64,000 bases of DNA from Lyophyllum atratum (Eukaryota > Basidiomycota > Agaricomycetes > Agaricales > Lyophyllaceae), in assembly GCA_014905825.1 (NCBI GenBank), contig JACGCN010000007.1, forward strand, positions 1,860,001-1,924,000, given 5' to 3'. Below, piece after piece: positions 41,232 through 53,304 of the stretch; position 1 is the first letter of the stretch, and every line of letters starts with the position of its first letter. Position numbers and translations under genes: made by a program. The notes under the pieces are model-generated. The model ran no database searches. It saw nothing but the letters and a program-made list of their open reading frames with translations, and was not told the origin of the DNA.

Positions 41232-42842
41232 TCTTTTACCTTTTGTGCATCCAGGAAACGATACAAATACTTATGTTATTACTCGCAAGAACTCCAAAGA
41301 TAGGGCTTTAGCCTTTGTGCCAAAAGGACGAAGAGTCGAAGTCGGAACAAGTGTCCACAAAGTGGTACTACAGTACTCAACACAGTATAATGTAGAGGAT
41401 GCATGTAGGTCTGGGCGAAAAATCACAGCATGGATCGGAAGCAGGCAAGGAGAAATGAAGGCGAGGAAAGTAATAAGGCCGAGTTCGCATCAAAGTACGC
41501 GTCGGGGGACTAGTGAGAGCAATTACTTTGATTCATTTCAAGCCTCATCAGTGACAGGAGTGAGTATTCGGGTTACAATACTCCGAAATCCGTCGTCACC
41601 GCCCCCGGTGCACCGGGGCTCGCAAAGTTGACACTAAGAATGTTCGCATTCGTAAGATCCTGCACCGCCTACAACACGTAATCCGGCGCTCTGTGTGGAC
41701 TTGGGGCAGGGAGTGCCGCTGCCGCCGTTCTGCGCGACGCTGGATCTGGTGTCATCACAATATGATGACTTTTGCTACTTATGTCTATGTCAGATTCATG
41801 CTGGAGTGACGGAAGAAGATCTCGAGACATAAGTTGTGCTGAGACGACAGCATACAGAGAGAACGCTGAAGGTGGCTTTCCCGACGATTGTATTACCCAA
41901 ACTCAAGACGTTAAGGTAGTAAAGCTGAGTCATATGACGACGCGCGTCTCATCGAGAACTCGGAGTGGTTAACATTGCTCTAGAAGCTAGGTATTGAGAC
42001 GCGGGGCCAGAGTCAGACTGAGGTCCAGGATCGAGCATACAGATGAGCGTTATCCATGTCAAGAGACGATGATGCAAGTGGGACCAACTAGAAATCGGAG
42101 GATTGATGCCGGCAAGTCGATTCCTGGTGATACCATTCGGTTCTCCTTCGTACCCAAGTTACCTGTCGTGGCCAACATATATCTGGTGCAGTCGTCTTCG
42201 AAAAGCGTCGGCTTAGGAGGTGTCATTCCGATGAATTGGGGCACTTGAGACCGCGAAAGTCGGCAGAGCTTTTTTCGGCGCCTCTTGTTGCAGCGTCCTA
42301 GCAGGGTGAGGTAATAATCAATTTCCATCAGCCTTCGTGTCTGTTTGGACGCACGAATGATGAATCCTTGTTTCCAATTGCGGGAAGCAATGGCCAGGGG
42401 ACTCCAGGGGAAGGTAAAGGTCGACAGACCCTAAGAGCTCGAAGTTCAATCAGAGAGGCCCTCCAGGATTTGCACGTGGAGGTTTACATGTACTGTGTAC
42501 ATCGCAACGTCAGGAAAAATTTAGAGAAGTCCTGGCAATGGTGATTGCCGTCAGAGAACTGTACGGAGGAATTGTCAACGTCACCTCTATTATCGGATCG
42601 AAGAGTTCGTTGAGTACAGTTGGTTCCTCCATTTACCACCCACCATGCCACTGTTCAATCGCGCCAAACTCCCGCCCCTTCCGATATCCATACGGGTTGA
42701 AACAGAAACGCAAGTTAACGTGGAAGACTCCGGCCGAAATTCACACGGCCCGTCAACTGTCACCACTGTGTTGTCACCATCACAGTCACAGCACCCATTT
42801 CCCTCATCGCCGCAGCCGACGACGACGAGGCTCTTCCCAACA
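41232..42842. other. intergenic region, no gene recognised
   Basis: Short frames only (for example 41191-41631 plus, 42059-42328 minus). The last 200 bp are probably leader and promoter of the gene starting at 42843. Confidence 0.4.
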
Positions 42843-43506
42843 ATGTCGCTGCCACGAGCAAACTACGATCCCCGCAGGGTCTGCTTGAACCCCTTCCCTG
42901 AGATTTCGCTTGGGAAGCACCGTCGAACGGTCGGTGTTTACCTGGCCGGCGCGCTGGTGAGTCTCGCCGAAACCATGAGTGACTGCTCAGAACTGACGAC
43001 GAGCTCGAAGTTCGCGCTAGCAAATTGGACATTTTTGGACGCTGCTGTACTATCAGCGCATGCACGTTCGCCATGGGGGCAGCCGGACACTCCGCCCCCT
43101 GTTCACGTATCCTTCGTGGACTGGATACCTGGCATCTGTTCGCTTCTGGGATATCTGGTCATCACCATCATCGACAAGGACCGAGTTCGCGGAGACGAAG
43201 GTTTTGGAGACTCTAGGGCGGTGTGGAGGGCGAGATTGAGCCTGTTCATCGGATTCGCACTTATGGCTGGCGGGCTTGCCGGGAGCGTGGTATGTGGACA
43301 GAAGTCTTCATATGGACTTTATACTCATCACACCAACTCCACAGACCGTCTTGATCCTCAAATATATCCTCAACGGATATCCCGAACAATTCACATACTA
43401 CGGTTACGCGAACGTTTCGCAAAACATCGCGCTCATGCTCTCAGCCATTGTACTTTGGATTGCCCAGAGTGGCGGCAATGAGTACGAGTATAACCTTACG
43501 CTCTGA
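42843..43506 (+). CDS. VPS68: TMEM50/UPF0220 membrane protein (Vps68-like)
   Basis: Exons 42843-42956, 43011-43289 and 43345-43506 splice in phase to 184 aa. Family landmarks: GKHRRTVGVYLAGALFALANWTFLDA (first span), VDWIPGICSLLGYLVITIID (second span), RARLSLFIGFALMAGGLAGSV (third span) and ANVSQNIALMLSAIVLWIAQ (fourth span). The length and four-helix layout fit the TMEM50 family, whose yeast member Vps68 works in the endosome-to-vacuole pathway. I start at MSLPRANYDP rather than the upstream ATG at 42645 because the family starts here and the upstream extension is low-complexity. Function in this fungus is inferred from the family. Confidence 0.9.
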
Positions 43507-43851
43507 GACTGGGTGGGCCTTGTCATTTCCCTGTACTTATCTATTGCGCAGTGTAACGAACTGTAATCAAACGGGCTTATTCCCCAGGATTTTCGTTGTA
43601 GAGCGCTCGACTTTGTCCCTAGTTCTTCGTTGTTTGATCATTTCTTGACTCTTTTATTGTTGAAAGGCTCGCATAGATTCTCAAACATCAACCTATCGAG
43701 TCACTGGCAACAAAGACAACAATGCCATTGAACCCAAGACATGGGGTTACCTGGGAAATAGGTGCAACTGCTCTGGTGAGAAATACCATTATCGACATTG
43801 AGACGCCCTCGGGTATCTAAACTTAGGCATCCTCAGTCGATTGACCTCGCG
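43507..43851. other. convergent 3' flank
   Basis: 345 bp between the TMEM50 gene and the first GNAT copy; nothing recognised. Confidence 0.5.
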
Positions 43852-44977
43852 CTATCGCCAACTAGAGTTACTTATAACACCTCTCATACAGGCAGAGGCG
43901 AACTTGGCTCGTATCATCTGATGTCCGTAGTTCAGCGAACGATACCACGTACTTGGAAGAAGACCCACAATACTAACGACCACAGGCTTCTCGTGCCATG
44001 TCGTATTCTGCTCCCCCAGAAGCACAGTCTCTGTCACCTCAAACCCGCGCTCCTCATAGAACGACGTGTTTACGAAGTTGGAGGATTACAACCATGTTGC
44101 CTGCCCAGCTAAGTCCGCCTGAAAACAAGGGTAGAGTTATTGGCGCATCAGAGTCGATGTAGGAAAGACAGGGCAACTTCTCGCTCTCACCAATACGACC
44201 ATAGCATCCAACAGGGCGCCTCCATATCCATGACCCTGGTGCGCAGGCTCAGTCCATAGGTCCCCAACCATCCACATCTTGTCGACGCGGTCGCCGAGCG
44301 CTCGTTTTTGGGCATCGCTTAGCTTGTCGTCGACTTCCTTGCGACGCTGAGAATGTTTAACAGACGAGTACTCCTGATATCGGAACATGTTGTGACTTAC
44401 TCCCTTGGCCTCTGGGTCCCACATCATCTCCTTACGCTTCTCGGTGAACACTTTCAGAAACCGTTCTGCAATCCTCGTGATCAGGCCTTTTGTAGGCCCG
44501 CCTGTAGTGTCCTTCGGTGGCGAACTATCCAATTAGGAGATATTGATGAGTGCTGGAGAGCTCTCTGTCCGTCACCTGCCTCACTTACGCTGTGACATTA
44601 GCAGTCGGGCCTGCATCAACGGTCAAGGCGATGCCCGCGCGTATAGCGCAGAACAGATATATGACGACTAACAAGCGTTCCATGACCATTTCGGCACGAT
44701 TTTGCTCACGATCCTGGAAGCATTCGGGAACGTCGTGAGCAAGGCAGCCAATGTACATCGGGATACCTACATTTCGAACGTAACGCATCATGGGATCCCG
44801 CGCAAATGTTATTTGGAACGTCTTCACTGCTCGAAGGATGTCTCCTGATTGAAGCGGCATCAGTACTATGCGACTTAGGAAGGGTAGGATTTCCTTGCTA
44901 TATTCGAGTTGCGCCACACTGACGTGCGCTACATTGGTATGTGAAGGGAGTGTAGGCGACTTGAAGTCTTCGACCAT
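43852..44977 (-). pseudogene. GNAT acetyltransferase copy 1, nonsense mutation
   Basis: Exons 44771-44977, 44589-44713, 44401-44524, 44191-44346 and from 44118 down. The five-exon structure is shared with the next three copies; exon 4 is 156 nt in all of them. The acetyl-CoA motif Q-G-H-G-Y-G is intact in EPAHQGHGYGGALLDA. In the last exon a TAA at 44086-44088 replaces the expected glutamine or lysine codon in TWL-x-SSN. The sequence after it (SSNFVNTSFYEERGFEV, NTTWHEKP) is still well preserved. A product would stop at 214 aa and lose the last strands of the fold. Recent loss is likely; a shortened protein is possible. Confidence 0.8.
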
Positions 44978-45523
44978 CTTAACGGCCAGCTGTAACTCTA
45001 AGTAAAGCGGTCTTTTTATTGCCCATCGGCTCGTAAAAGGATCAGGCTTTAAACTGATATACGCTGCGAGTTGACTGAGACTGCGCAACAGGTGGCAGAG
45101 CCTACAGCGAGCTCGACTTGCCGCTTGCTGATCAGCATTACTTACTTCTGGGCGTTGAGGCACCTCGACGTAAGTCACCTGGGCTTCCGCTGCGGGGAGA
45201 TGCAGTACCGCAGTAAGCTGAGGACCTATCACGGAAGGAGGAGAGGTAACGCCTCCGCAGCACTTCCACATGTCATCATTCTTCTGACTCCATCAAGTAG
45301 CGCCGTTCATACACCCACACCGGCGACCAGGAGGCATTTTTGGCAGATCAACATGTAGATGTTGTTTAATTGAAACAGGCGGTCTACTACCGCACTTGCT
45401 GCCCCTACTCATACAACATACGGGTACTCTCTGCCTTCTAGTCATGCCGGATATCTCTTCAACTTGATGGCAAGTCTACAGACGGGGGCCACCTTGGCGC
45501 CCGTGTCATCTAATTCCCGCACG
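44978..45523. other. spacer between GNAT copies 1 and 2
   Basis: No gene recognised; it should contain the promoter of copy 1. Confidence 0.45.
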
Positions 45524-46558
45524 TTAAGAGACAAGACCACACGAAAACCCAATACGACGTACAATGCTTATAGGAATGGGTTTCTTTTGCCACGTTGGAT
45601 TATCGTCGCCCAATAGCATCGTATGGATGGTCTCGAACCCATGCTTGTTATAGAACGCTGTATTTTCCAAATTGGAGGACTTAAGCCACGTCGTATGCCC
45701 AGTCCTGTCGGCCTGAAGACAATTCGGGAAGAACTTTAGTGCATTGCTCTCCGGAGCAGAAAGCGCAACCGGGGGATCCCCTTTGCCTTACGAGCATAGT
45801 CACAGCGCCGACCAACGCGCCGCCATACCCCTGACCTTGGCTTGCAGGATCAATCCAAATGCCGTCAAGCAACCACATCCTGTCAATACGGTCGCCTATC
45901 GCTTGCCGCACAGCTTCCCGTGTTTTGTCTCTAAGCTCCTGTTGTCGCTGAGAAATGTCGGTAATGCTAAAAGATGAGAGAGTAGTCCTCAGGAATACCT
46001 TCTTGGCTTCCGGGTCTCGCACCATCCGGTCGCGCTTTTGGACAAGATTTTTGGTAAGCCAGTGAGCCAGCTTGACGACAGGATCTCTTTCGGGCTTGTC
46101 TGAACCATACTTCGGCGGTACGCTATGGTGGTAAGCATTCAAGAGAATGCCTTTTTATACGCTGCACTTACGCTTTGACAGTGGCGATCCCGGCGTCCAC
46201 TGTCAAAGTCACACCAGTGCGTATGCTGATGATGAGGGAAATAGAAACAAGGAGGCGTTCCATGATTTTTTGTGCACGGGTCTGTTCGCGATCCTAAAGC
46301 ATTGGATTCATTAATAGATCAGGGTTATCCAAGGCGACACGATACGTACATTCCGTATGTATCGGAACATAGGGTCCCGCGCAAAAGAGATTCGGTACAT
46401 GTTCGCCGCCCGAAAAATGTCCACTGTTTTCAACCGTCCCAAAAGCTTCAGTACCAAAATGACTCGGAGCTGAGGATTTATGCACCGTATCTTAGTTGCG
46501 TCACTGTCGCAGGAACTGCATGGAAGGGGATTGTAGGTGAAGCAAGGTCTTCGGGCAT
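45524..46558 (-). pseudogene. GNAT acetyltransferase copy 2, damaged first exon
   Basis: Exons 46350-46558, 46172-46293, 45999-46122, 45792-45947 and 45524-45712. Exons 2-5 are intact: the motif ASQGQGYGGALVGA carries the CoA-binding Q-G-Q-G-Y-G, and the end reads TTWLKSSNLENTAFYNKHGF and DDNPTWQKKP. Exon 1 starts MPEDLASPTIPF like copy 1 but meets a TAA after 26 codons. The conserved sequence RVILVLKLLG...FARDPMFRYIRN then continues in another frame, so there is a stop plus a frameshift with no splice site to remove them. Unless a different first exon is used, it is a pseudogene. Confidence 0.75.
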
Positions 46559-47083
46559 GTTGACTCTTGAGGGCTTGAGATACGCGACCATTTGACGGGT
46601 TACTTTATGTGAAAAAGGCTGATTGCCAGGCGCAGCGGGACTTTTGATGCAGGGAATTCAAGAAATGGACTGCGCATATTGGCCATCAGCCTTGAACGAC
46701 TGCGGCAGATCGTTGACTGAACTCCATAGGTTCTGCGCAATAAGACGACTGCATACGATTGTTTATCTTGGTCAACAAGCGGAAGTTGACGCGTGGAAAG
46801 TATACTCGAGGGATTCTTACCATGCTGAAGTTGAAGGCAAACCAAGGCACTGTTCAAAAGATGACTCTATCTGATACGTCACATGTCCAAATAAGCGAAC
46901 AAGAGATGGCTGATCAAGTCGCTGTATCCAGAAAGCAAGAAATACACTCTGGAGCAGCCTCCCCCCATCTCCCTGGATGTCCAGGCAGAACCGGGATGAT
47001 AATTGCGCTCATACTAATGAGGTATCAGGAACCGCGCCAGCGGCCTTGCAGTCCAAGTATCTTGGTTCTCGAACCATCTAGCA
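46559..47083. other. spacer between GNAT copies 2 and 3
   Basis: 525 bp with no recognised gene; the small plus-strand frames here have no known motif. Confidence 0.45.
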
Positions 47084-48153
47084 TCACTCAGCAGAGGGCA
47101 GTCGACAAGTCTGCTGAGAACTCACGATGTTGACGATGACAGGCTTCTCATGCCACGTCGGATTCTGGTCGCCCAGTACTACCTCCTCGACTGTCTTGAA
47201 TCCATGCTCGTTGTAGAATGCGGTGTTTACGATGTTCGAGGACTTGAGCCACGTTCTTTGCCCTGCAGCGTCAGCCTTGTAGCCAACGAACAGTCAGTAT
47301 ACTTCTTTGCATGCTAACAAATCATGTCGAGAATAATGGCTTGGCCTTACCAGCTTGGTAACTGCATCCAACAAAGCGCCGCCATATCCACGTCCTTGAT
47401 ATTCAGCAGCAGTCCATATGCCTTCTAGTAACCACATCTTGTCCGCGCAGTCGCCCAGAGCGCGTTCCAATGCTTTCTGCATCTTGTCATCGAGTTCCAA
47501 CTGACGCTGGGGATATTTGTTGGGTAAATAACCATACCGACACTGCACGCCGGTCTTTTAAATTACCTTCTTAGCCTCTGGATCACGAATCATCCTTTTG
47601 TGTATCTTGGTCTGTACTTTCATAAGCCATTCCAAGAGCATCGCGACAGGGTCCAATTTAGGATAGTCAGGGTCTTTTGGTGGGCGTCTATTGATCCAAG
47701 CGACTAGTGGTGAGGACTAGTTAGGGCTGGACGCTCTAATCCCTACTTACGCTGTGACATTGGCCACCCCTGCATTTATCGTCAGAGCTACGTGAGTTTC
47801 TATCATGGAAGCCACATATGTGGAAACTGCGAAGAGCTCCATGGTCTTCTGCGCGCGAGTAATTTCGCGATTCTAATAGGGCAAGGGTTTCGATCAGCTT
47901 TAGGATAGCTGTTTCAATGCATCCTCTGCGAGTTACTTACATTACGGATATAACGAAACATGGGATCCCCCGCGAATGTTGTTTGGAATAACTTAGCCGC
48001 CCTTGGAACGTCCGCTGAAATAGTAACCCTCAGTGCGTTGGAGCATGACGCAGGTAGGAGAGTGTGCAGACCATATTTCATCTTCGTCACTGCGACGGTG
48101 GGTTCACACGAAGGGCTGGCCCTTAACTCGCCTTTCCGCCCGCTACTAAGCAT
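47084..48153 (-). CDS. GNAT family N-acetyltransferase, copy 3 (intact)
   Basis: Exons 47941-48153, 47751-47872, 47567-47687, 47351-47506 and 47084-47275, with introns of 60-75 bp, splice to 267 aa without a stop. The N-terminal part has the GNAT entry pattern (AAKLFQTTFAGDPMFRYIRN), then NREITRAQKTMELF, a short hydrophobic strand region, DKMWLLEGIWTAAEYQGRGYGGALLDAV with the acetyl-CoA loop Q-G-R-G-Y-G, and TWLKSSNIVNTAFYNEHGF followed by DQNPTWHEKPVIVNI. Such enzymes move an acetyl group from acetyl-CoA to an amine; the substrate is unknown. It is the only copy of the four that reads through cleanly. Confidence 0.85.
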
Positions 48154-49039
48154 CGTCGTACCAGAATCTTCGGGCGGTTAGCCTGTTTAGCCTGCTGTTC
48201 ATGGAATGCTAAATTCATTGACAAGAAAGTCGACAAACCCAAATCAAGCGAGGTTGCAAAAGGCAGTGTGCACAGAGACGACTGGAAGTGATATCGCCTT
48301 GCAAGGAATGAGTTCCCGTTGACGATTATAGAGAGAATGCCTTACTGTCTTCCTCTGTACCAGCGTGTATGCCCTGTAGTTCAGAAGAAAGGTATGATGA
48401 AGGTGAGAAACAGCGTGTATGGCCCACGCCGCAGCACGAACCGGGGTATGCCCCGGGGGCCACTGATTCGTGGTAATGTTCCCATCACTGTCTACTTATC
48501 GCCATCTTGAAGCCACATGCACAGACAGACATAAGTCTGATGCTGTAACAGATCATAGTCTTCAAGTCTATGCCTGGCTCCCGAGATGAGGTAAGGAGAA
48601 AGAGGAGGGAGAAGAGCAGTCAGATGTCGCGGGGTCCAAGCCTTGCGATTGAAGGCACGGGTGGATCCATGAAGTTTGTGAGCAAATGGATTTATTCGAT
48701 CGCACAAGCTCTTTCGCACGGACTCCGGGATGGAAGACCGAACTCAAGCCGGCACGGGCGGGCCTTCGCCTCCTCCCACTCCAGTTTCGACTTCTCCCCA
48801 CGTTCCACCACTCTCAAACCCACCCCCCGGACAGCGAAGCAGGATTCAGACCTGCCGAAAAATAGGAACTGATGCTAAAGCTCAAAAACCCAGCCATCCC
48901 TGTCCTCGTTCCAAGCTTACGTTCTCGCAGGTAAAATTCAAGCAACAGGCACCGCAGGACCAGACTTCATATCTACCGGCTTTGGTTCCCTTACCATCTG
49001 CAGAACTTTGAGCAAAGCGCCTTTCAGAGAAGCCAGCAC
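48154..49039. other. spacer between GNAT copies 3 and 4
   Basis: Nearly 900 bp, no gene recognised. Confidence 0.45.
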
Positions 49040-50033
49040 TTACAACACTGATCGGGACAGGCTCTCCGTGCCACTTTGGATTCTGATCTCCAACAACGAC
49101 CGTGTGAACCCGTGCTGGTTATAAAACCTCGTATTCTCCATGTTGGACGACCCCACCCACGTCGGCTGACCGGCCTGGTCGGCCTGCAAGCCACCAATCG
49201 TCATATTTTCAGCGATTGTTTTACACAGGGTAAGAAACGACGCACGAGAGTGGTGACAGCATCAAGGACCGCGCCGCCGTATCCTCGCCCTTGGAAGGAG
49301 GGATCGGTACATAGGCCCTCGATATACCACATTTTCTCGACGCGGTCCCCGATTGAACGCTTCACCGCTTCGCCAACCTTCTCATCGAATTCTTTCCTTC
49401 GCTACAGAATCTTGGTCGTCAGCTGTTGCTTACGAATGGAGGAAATAAGATGTTGTCCCAGCCGTTCCTCACCCTTTGCTCTTCCGGATCTGTCGCCATC
49501 CTGTCGCGGCTCCAACGCAAAATCCAAGTGAGGAATTCGGCGAACCTGGCGACCAGATCCTTCTTATCCGAAGGATTGCTGGGCGGTACGCTGCAGTTGA
49601 AGGTACCAGCGTTAGCTACCGTCGGAGTGCCTAGAAGTCCACCCACCCTACCACATTGGATATGCCCTTGTCAACAGTCAAGGTTACCTTCGTGCGAATA
49701 CAAATCAAGAGGTAGAGCATGATGCGCAGACGTTCCGATATCTTTTCAAAGAGGGTTGATTTGCGTCCCTGCGTCATGCCGGGGCTTGAGAAATGCGATG
49801 GGGAAGGAAGGTGTGATACTGACGTTGCGAATGTACCGCACAAACGGATCTGGGGCACCACTTACCACGAACGTTCTGGCAGCCCTCATGACATGCCCTG
49901 TATGAGGACCATTGGCGATCAGCAAGGTCGGAGCTGAATAGAAGAAGACAGAGTGCGCACAGTACTTTAGTGGTGTTACAGTGACAGGTGTACGATCTAA
50001 CGGGCTAGTCCTTGACTCTTCTTCCACTTGCAT
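49040..50033 (-). pseudogene. GNAT acetyltransferase copy 4, frameshift near C-terminus
   Basis: Exons 49824-50033, 49647-49768, 49473-49590, 49246-49401 and 49040-49183 join in phase. The core is intact: EKMWYIEGLCTDPSFQGRGYGGAVLDAV with Q-G-R-G-Y-G. In the last exon, after SSNMENTRFYNQHGF, the frame runs into RSLLEIRIQSG and a stop. The expected TVVVGDQNPKWHGEPVP is present in the next frame, so one small indel lies near 49105. The resulting protein would have an altered last 25 residues. It may be an early pseudogene, or the indel could be a sequence error. Confidence 0.75.
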
Positions 50034-50446
50034 GGACGCTTTGAGAAACCTATGAGAAGATGGCAGTTGCTGTATGAGACGCTTTGTCCAAGGTGGACCA
50101 CGAAGCGAAGAAGCTAAACATGTACCTCAACTGTCTTACTTGCTCTCGCAGGGATCGTGGACGGGTATGATGAAGGAGAAGGAAGGGCACTTGTCGGACA
50201 CTTCTGTGAACATGATGCTGTTCCATAACCCCATCGAGTGAACTCTGACGTTGAACCGCATGGATTCGAGGAACGCGAGGTCGAAATGCTCTCAGGGTGG
50301 ATGATAGCGATCTTCGAGGTGGCAACGTCATAAGCATAGGATGCAAGAAGGAGCAACGTCGACTGGTCTTGTAAAAGTTATTCTATAATAAATACAAATA
50401 CACATTTGTCGTACTTTCGACAGCAGCAGCAGCGGCGCTCAACGTT
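50034..50446. other. spacer between GNAT array and GFA pair
   Basis: 413 bp, no gene recognised. Confidence 0.45.
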
Positions 50447-51073
50447 TTAAACCATGGCAGCAATCTGTTTTGCATGGGGGAGGGGCGGAATTCCGGCCCA
50501 GCGATCCTTCGTGAACACTACGATAACGTCCGGTCAGTATACAGCACGTCACCGAGGTTTCTAACAGAATCAACAACTCACGCTCGCTATGGAACGGAAC
50601 CCGAGAATACGCAGTGAAATTCCCCGTCTGAATCGCCTGTGCATCGCCGAATGCTTGCGACTTGTGGGAGATCGCGCTCCCGCATTTGCTGCAGAAGATG
50701 CGCGACACTGGTGCGCTCTCTCAGTTGATGGGACAAAAGGTATAGTAGGAAGGGAGGGGGAAGGAAGGGAACGCACCGGTATTGCCGGTGGGGCCTTTCG
50801 TGTCGTAGGTCTTGATGGGCCCCTTGATCGTAACCTCCCGCTGGAGGACGAGGGCGTTGGTGCTGAATGCGCTCCCGCTGGTCCGTTTGCAGTCCTGGCA
50901 GTGGCATGCGACCTACACATCCAAAGACGGTGTGAGAACGCGCACAGAGCGGAATAGTCCAAGGCGAATGTAATGATGCGTACCTGCTCCCCCGTATCCT
51001 CAGTATCAAGGATAATGGTAGTATCACCACAGAGACAATGCCCCGTCAGTGGGTGTGTATGGTTGGTGGTCAT
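50447..51073 (-). CDS. GFA-domain protein (glutathione-dependent formaldehyde-activating type), copy 1
   Basis: Exons 50984-51073, 50777-50912, 50582-50707 and 50447-50517 give 140 aa. I start at MTTNHTHPLTGHCLCG, the usual beginning of the family; an upstream in-frame ATG would add 31 residues. Zinc-binding cysteines are in HCLCG, in VACHCQDCKRTSGSAF and in IFCSKCGSAISHKS; the C-terminal part has AIQTGNF and KDRWAGIPPL. Members of this CENP-V/GFA fold bind zinc and include enzymes that combine formaldehyde with glutathione; most fungal members are untested. The exon layout matches copy 2 (exons 2 and 3 are 136 and 126 nt in both). Confidence 0.9.
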
Positions 51074-51682
51074 GTTGAGCGTGAGTGGGGCTAGAGCTAG
51101 AGATGCAGCAAGAGCAGCAGAGAAATCGGGATGAGAGGCAGAACGTCGGCGGGGGGCCCGGAACATGTTTTATATTGCCCAGCACGGGGTGACAAACCGA
51201 CTGAGTCGTTCAATTTGAATCTGCCGCTTTGGATGGCGCGTTCTGAAACATATTCTTGAATTGAATGGAATCTGTATTTTTAGAATCTTAGTTAGGAAGG
51301 GAGTGACGTGGGTTGCTAGAACTTACGATTCGTAACCTAAATGGTGTCGTCGATCGCGTATATCGAAGGGCCACAAGATCTGATCGCTAAGGAGAGCCTA
51401 GTGTACCGTGTCGGCCGCGAACAGAAGACGGAGAAGACGGTCAAGTTGCATGATCTTGTTTACGATAGAAGGTAAGCACGGTCTACAGCGCGTCGCAGCG
51501 GGACCACGCTGGAACATCTTAGAAAACGCTTATAGAAACCTTGACTGGTCGCTCGCGGGCTTAGCTGCACCGATAGTCGAAAGGTTTCTTGAGCCGAAAT
51601 GTCGGAGCAACATATAATTCCGCCTTTACAAACACATCATACTATACAAACGTCCATCGGTATTGACAACGAGTAAGCCCTT
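51074..51682. other. spacer between the two GFA genes
   Basis: About 600 bp including the promoter of copy 1; nothing else recognised. Confidence 0.45.
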
Positions 51683-52273
51683 CTAAGGAGGCATGGCCTG
51701 GCACTGCCCCGCATTCCTGATAGGATCAAGGCCACTCCATCGGTCCTTTACAAACACTAGCACGGACGAGCGTCAGTCAACCGAGGCCTTACGATACGGA
51801 GGTGAAATGAACTCACATTCAGTGCTGATGGGGATCTCAGCAAATGCGTCAAAGTTCCCAGTCTGGATAGCCTGTGCCTCGCCGAACACGGCGGACTTGT
51901 GGGAGATCGCGCTTCCGCAGTTGCCACAAAAGATTCGGGTCACTACAGGACGCAATCGTCGGTCAGTTAGGTATAGAAGTGATGAAAGTCGAGGGGCGGG
52001 AACGTACCGGTGTTACCGCTAGCAGCCTTCATGTCGAAGGTCTTGGTAGGGCCGGTGATGGTGACCATGTTCTGGGGAGCAAGGATATTGGTGCTAAAGG
52101 CGCTGCCGCTTGTCCGTTTGCAGTCCGTGCAGTGACACAAGATCTCAAGAGGTGAATATTTAAGTTGGCATACGGAGGAGCAGGAGAGGCTGGATGCATA
52201 CCTGATCTTCGTGGGTGGAGCCAACAGTAATTTGGGTTTGACCACAGAGGCACTTTCCGGTGAGAGGAGGCAT
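51683..52273 (-). CDS. GFA-domain protein (glutathione-dependent formaldehyde-activating type), copy 2
   Basis: Exons 52202-52273, 52008-52143, 51817-51942 and 51683-51756 give 135 aa. It begins MPPLTGKCLCGQTQI, followed by LCHCTDCKRTSGSAFSTNIL, FDMKAASGNT, IFCGNCGSAISHKSAVFGEA, AIQTGNFDAFAEIP and KDRWSGLDPI. All cysteine pairs expected to hold the zinc ions are present. The gene has the same four-exon structure and orientation as copy 1, 0.6 kb away, so this is a tandem duplication. Both appear functional, unlike the neighbouring GNAT array. Confidence 0.9.
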
Positions 52274-53304
52274 TGTGAGTTCAAAGGTCGACTGATTGGT
52301 CTAGTGAGAGAGCGATATGATGGTGTGAGTAACTGAGGAATCCGCTGGGAGTCCGCTGATGCTGCTTTAATACCATCTCGGTCGCAGCGTGAGTAATCAG
52401 ATGTGCCTGGGATGAAGTGACCTGTTGGAGTGGGCTGGTGGAAGTCGGAATTTGACAATGGGCTTCGGCCTGAGAAGATGGCACCAAAATGACATCGGAG
52501 CAGCGCCGAATTCATCATCTGACGAGAGTGGTAGAGAGCGTATTTTCGTGGTTGTTGTGGGATAATCTGAGTCGTACATCGGTTGATTCAAGTTTACGGT
52601 GTGAAGACATATCGAGGGATCGATTCCGAGACAGGATTGGGACCTTGACGGCTGGGATGACGTTCTCAGAGGGCACTTCCAAACGACCCATATAAGAGGT
52701 GGGCTTTGGCCTAGATTATTCCAGAGGACGCGTGCGACCGCCTTGGTACGATGATGAGGTCCAGGAAATACGAAGGTCGAGCTGAGGCACATGCCCTTCT
52801 CGCCGCGGACTTCTATCCGGACATCCTTCAATGGTCAGAGGGTCATCCCCGGTCCTCTGACAATCCAACCAACCTACACATCACCTGCCAATTTCGATCG
52901 ATAATCAGTGCAAGAAGGCGGAGACGTGGTGCCAGCGCACCTGACTTCTCCGAATTCACCAAGTTTACACATTCGCAACTCCTCAGAATCCGATCACGAT
53001 ATACCAGCAAAGAGATCTCAGTCTCGCAATGTGAGCCTGGTATAATCATGCATGTTGTCGTTGAGTCCTGCGTCCAAGAAGAAGATGGACAGAGATGAAC
53101 CTTGATGAACCACGGGTGTTGTTATCGCTGGGCTCAGCCAGAACGAATCATTTGAGGTGTGCTTGGCGGACTCGAAGTGCAAAAACGGAAGCCCGAGGCT
53201 GTCGCAGCCGTCAGGGCAGCTGGTGACCGGAGTGGCGTGGTCGTCGTGGTTAACGTCGAACACTGTGACCACTGTCACACAGCCACAGCCTTCCTCCAAC
53301 CACC
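52274..53304. other. divergent intergenic region
   Basis: It lies between the GFA copy 2 start (minus) and the debranching enzyme start (plus). A 115-codon plus frame at 52751-53098 has no known motif. Confidence 0.45.

Noticed and set aside
42645..42842. Upstream ATG extension of the TMEM50 gene
   Set aside because: The added 66 residues are Pro/Ser/Thr-rich and absent from the family; the downstream ATG fits the expected N-terminus.
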